A stretch of DNA of 64,000 nt from assembly GCF_001865675.1 (NCBI RefSeq), contig NZ_CP011319.1, forward strand, positions 4,278,001 through 4,342,000, given 5' to 3'. Below the pieces are notes generated by a model, which saw only the letters and a program-made list of their open reading frames with translations, had not been told where the DNA came from and made no database searches. The position numbers and the translations under genes were made by a program. Below, in pieces: positions 62,950 through 64,000 of this stretch. This stretch comes from Janthinobacterium sp. 1_2014MBL_MicDiv. Lineage in GTDB: Bacteria; Pseudomonadota; Gammaproteobacteria; Burkholderiales; Burkholderiaceae_D. Each line of letters begins with the position of its first letter. Within the stretch, counting starts at the first letter, position 1.

Positions 62950-64000
62950 ATGAACCGCATTTTCAAACAGCTCGGCTGGGCAGCGCTTGCGCTGGCAGGC
63001 GCCGGGTCCCTGGGCGTCGTCGCCCTGCAACGTGGCGAGCCGATCAGTGCGATCTGGATCGTCGTCGCCGCCATCTGCGTCTACCTGATCGCCTACCGCT
63101 TCTACAGCCTGTTCATTGCCGACAAGGTGCTGGGCCTGGATGCCCGCCGCATGACGCCCGCCTTCAAGCACAACGATGGCCTCGACCACGTGCCGACGAA
63201 TAAATATGTGCTGTTCGGCCACCACTTCGCGGCGATTGCCGGCGCCGGCCCCCTGGTCGGCCCCGTGCTGGCCGCGCAGATGGGCTATCTGCCCGGCATG
63301 CTGTGGATTTTGGCCGGCGTCGTGTTTGCCGGTGCCGTGCAGGATTTCATCGTGCTGTTCATTTCCATGCGCCGCGACGGCCGCTCGCTGGGCGACCTGA
63401 TCAAGGCTGAACTGGGCGAGATTCCCGGCATGATCGCCCTGCTGGGCTGCTTCATGATCATGGTCATCATCCTGGCCGTGCTGGCCTTGATCGTCGTCAA
63501 GGCGCTGACCGGCTCCCCATGGGGCAGCTTCACCGTCATGGCGACGATTCCCATCGCCCTGTTCATGGGCGTGTATTCGCGCTTCATCCGCGTCGGCCGC
63601 ATCGGCGAAATTTCCATCATCGGCTTCGTGCTGCTGATGCTGGCCATCATCGGCGGCCAGTACGTGCAGGAACACGCCGTGCTCGGCCCGATGTTCACCT
63701 TCACGGGCACGGAACTGACGTGGATGCTGATCGGCTACGGTTTCATCGCTTCCGTGCTGCCCGTGTGGCTGCTGCTGGCGCCGCGCGACTACCTGTCGAC
63801 CTTCCTGAAGATCGGCACCATCCTCGGCCTGGCCATCGGCATCATCGTCGTCGCGCCTTACCTGAAAATGCCGGCCATGACCAAGTTCATCGACGGCTCC
63901 GGCCCTGTCTGGTCAGGCAATCTGTTCCCCTTCCTGTTCATTACCATCGCCTGCGGCGCCGTCTCCGGCTTCCACGCGCTGATTTCCTCGGGCACCACGC
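62950..64000 (+). CDS. CstA/BtsT family carbon-starvation transporter, partial
   Basis: 350 residues to the right edge, with GGAGGAAG before the ATG. The segments KYVLFGHHFAAIAGAGPLVG near 77-97, VLAAQMGYLPGMLWILAG near 98 and AVQDFIVLFISMRRDGRSLG near 120 are the CstA signature. Members import peptides (CstA) or pyruvate (BtsT) with protons; length and the region HNDGLDHVPTNK fit either. Regulation by the divergent kinase/regulator pair is likely. The C-terminal half is outside the window. Confidence 0.9.
   Translation, partial: MNRIFKQLGWAALALAGAGSLGVVALQRGEPISAIWIVVAAICVYLIAYRFYSLFIADKVLGLDARRMTPAFKHNDGLDHVPTNKYVLFGHHFAAIAGAGPLVGPVLAAQMGYLPGMLWILAGVVFAGAVQDFIVLFISMRRDGRSLGDLIKAELGEIPGMIALLGCFMIMVIILAVLALIVVKALTGSPWGSFTVMATIPIALFMGVYSRFIRVGRIGEISIIGFVLLMLAIIGGQYVQEHAVLGPMFTFTGTELTWMLIGYGFIASVLPVWLLLAPRDYLSTFLKIGTILGLAIGIIVVAPYLKMPAMTKFIDGSGPVWSGNLFPFLFITIACGAVSGFHALISSGTT

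Noticed and set aside
1..64000. CRISPR arrays or complete insertion sequences
   Set aside because: No regularly spaced direct repeats and no transposase-like protein were seen in any frame.

Overview
This is a high-GC chromosomal segment of a betaproteobacterium. The protein families and their arrangement fit Oxalobacteraceae, most likely Janthinobacterium or a close relative (Massilia, Duganella). The assignment rests on gene content and on the GC-rich third codon positions of core genes. No rRNA or complete marker gene is present to fix the genus.

Positions 1-39.8 kb are mostly ordinary chromosome: an AI-2E family transporter (cut by the window edge), a DUF1501/DUF1800 pair, two copies of a divergent LysR/medium-chain reductase module (3.9-5.9 kb and 10.1-12.2 kb), a glycerate 2-kinase family gene, YnfA, TerB-like and TerC proteins, nhaR, a ClC channel, a MarR regulator, two tandem MORN/YwqK-like secreted proteins, msbA with a strong terminator, a DyP peroxidase and a MocR regulator. 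A redox block follows at 21.3-29.5 kb: moaA, a small winged-helix regulator, a YdeP/FdhF-type molybdenum oxidoreductase, cydAB (short-loop, CioAB-like), a bestrophin and fdhD. moaA and fdhD supply cofactor assembly for the oxidoreductase. cydA carries an in-frame TGA at codon 205. Then come an amidohydrolase, ribonuclease Z, a Sel1 protein, three GNAT acetyltransferases, a TetR/MFS pair with an inverted-repeat operator, a ProX-type editing protein and small conserved hypotheticals.

Positions 39.8-45.6 kb are accessory in character, with lower-GC orphan genes, long spacers, an AraC regulator and a cytochrome P450. A fragment resembling the 3' end of ssrA (tmRNA), 44298-44326, suggests an old integration site.

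Positions 45.7-55.8 kb are a P2-like prophage remnant, all on the + strand and in P2 late-gene order: X, holin, GH108 muramidase, Rz with nested Rz1, R, S, cargo, V, W, J, truncated I. The I gene is fused by deletion to a frameshifted tyrosine integrase. Head genes are missing. The S-V interval, which carries orf30 in P2, holds two cargo units separated by a second truncated S gene and a MITE-like inverted repeat. The first is a coupled two-gene cassette (Trypco1-like protein plus HExxH metallopeptidase). The second is an AT-rich orphan resembling AbiGi/DUF2971-type proteins. A DUF4062 gene lies between the integrase remnant and tRNA-Ser(TGA). The Trypco1-like/metallopeptidase pair is my best candidate for an undescribed anti-phage or conflict system.

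Positions 57.2-64 kb return to chromosome: a GGDEF/EAL phosphodiesterase-cyclase coupled to an HDOD protein, then a Cache-domain histidine kinase and NarL-type regulator divergent from a CstA/BtsT-type peptide/pyruvate transporter that runs off the right edge.
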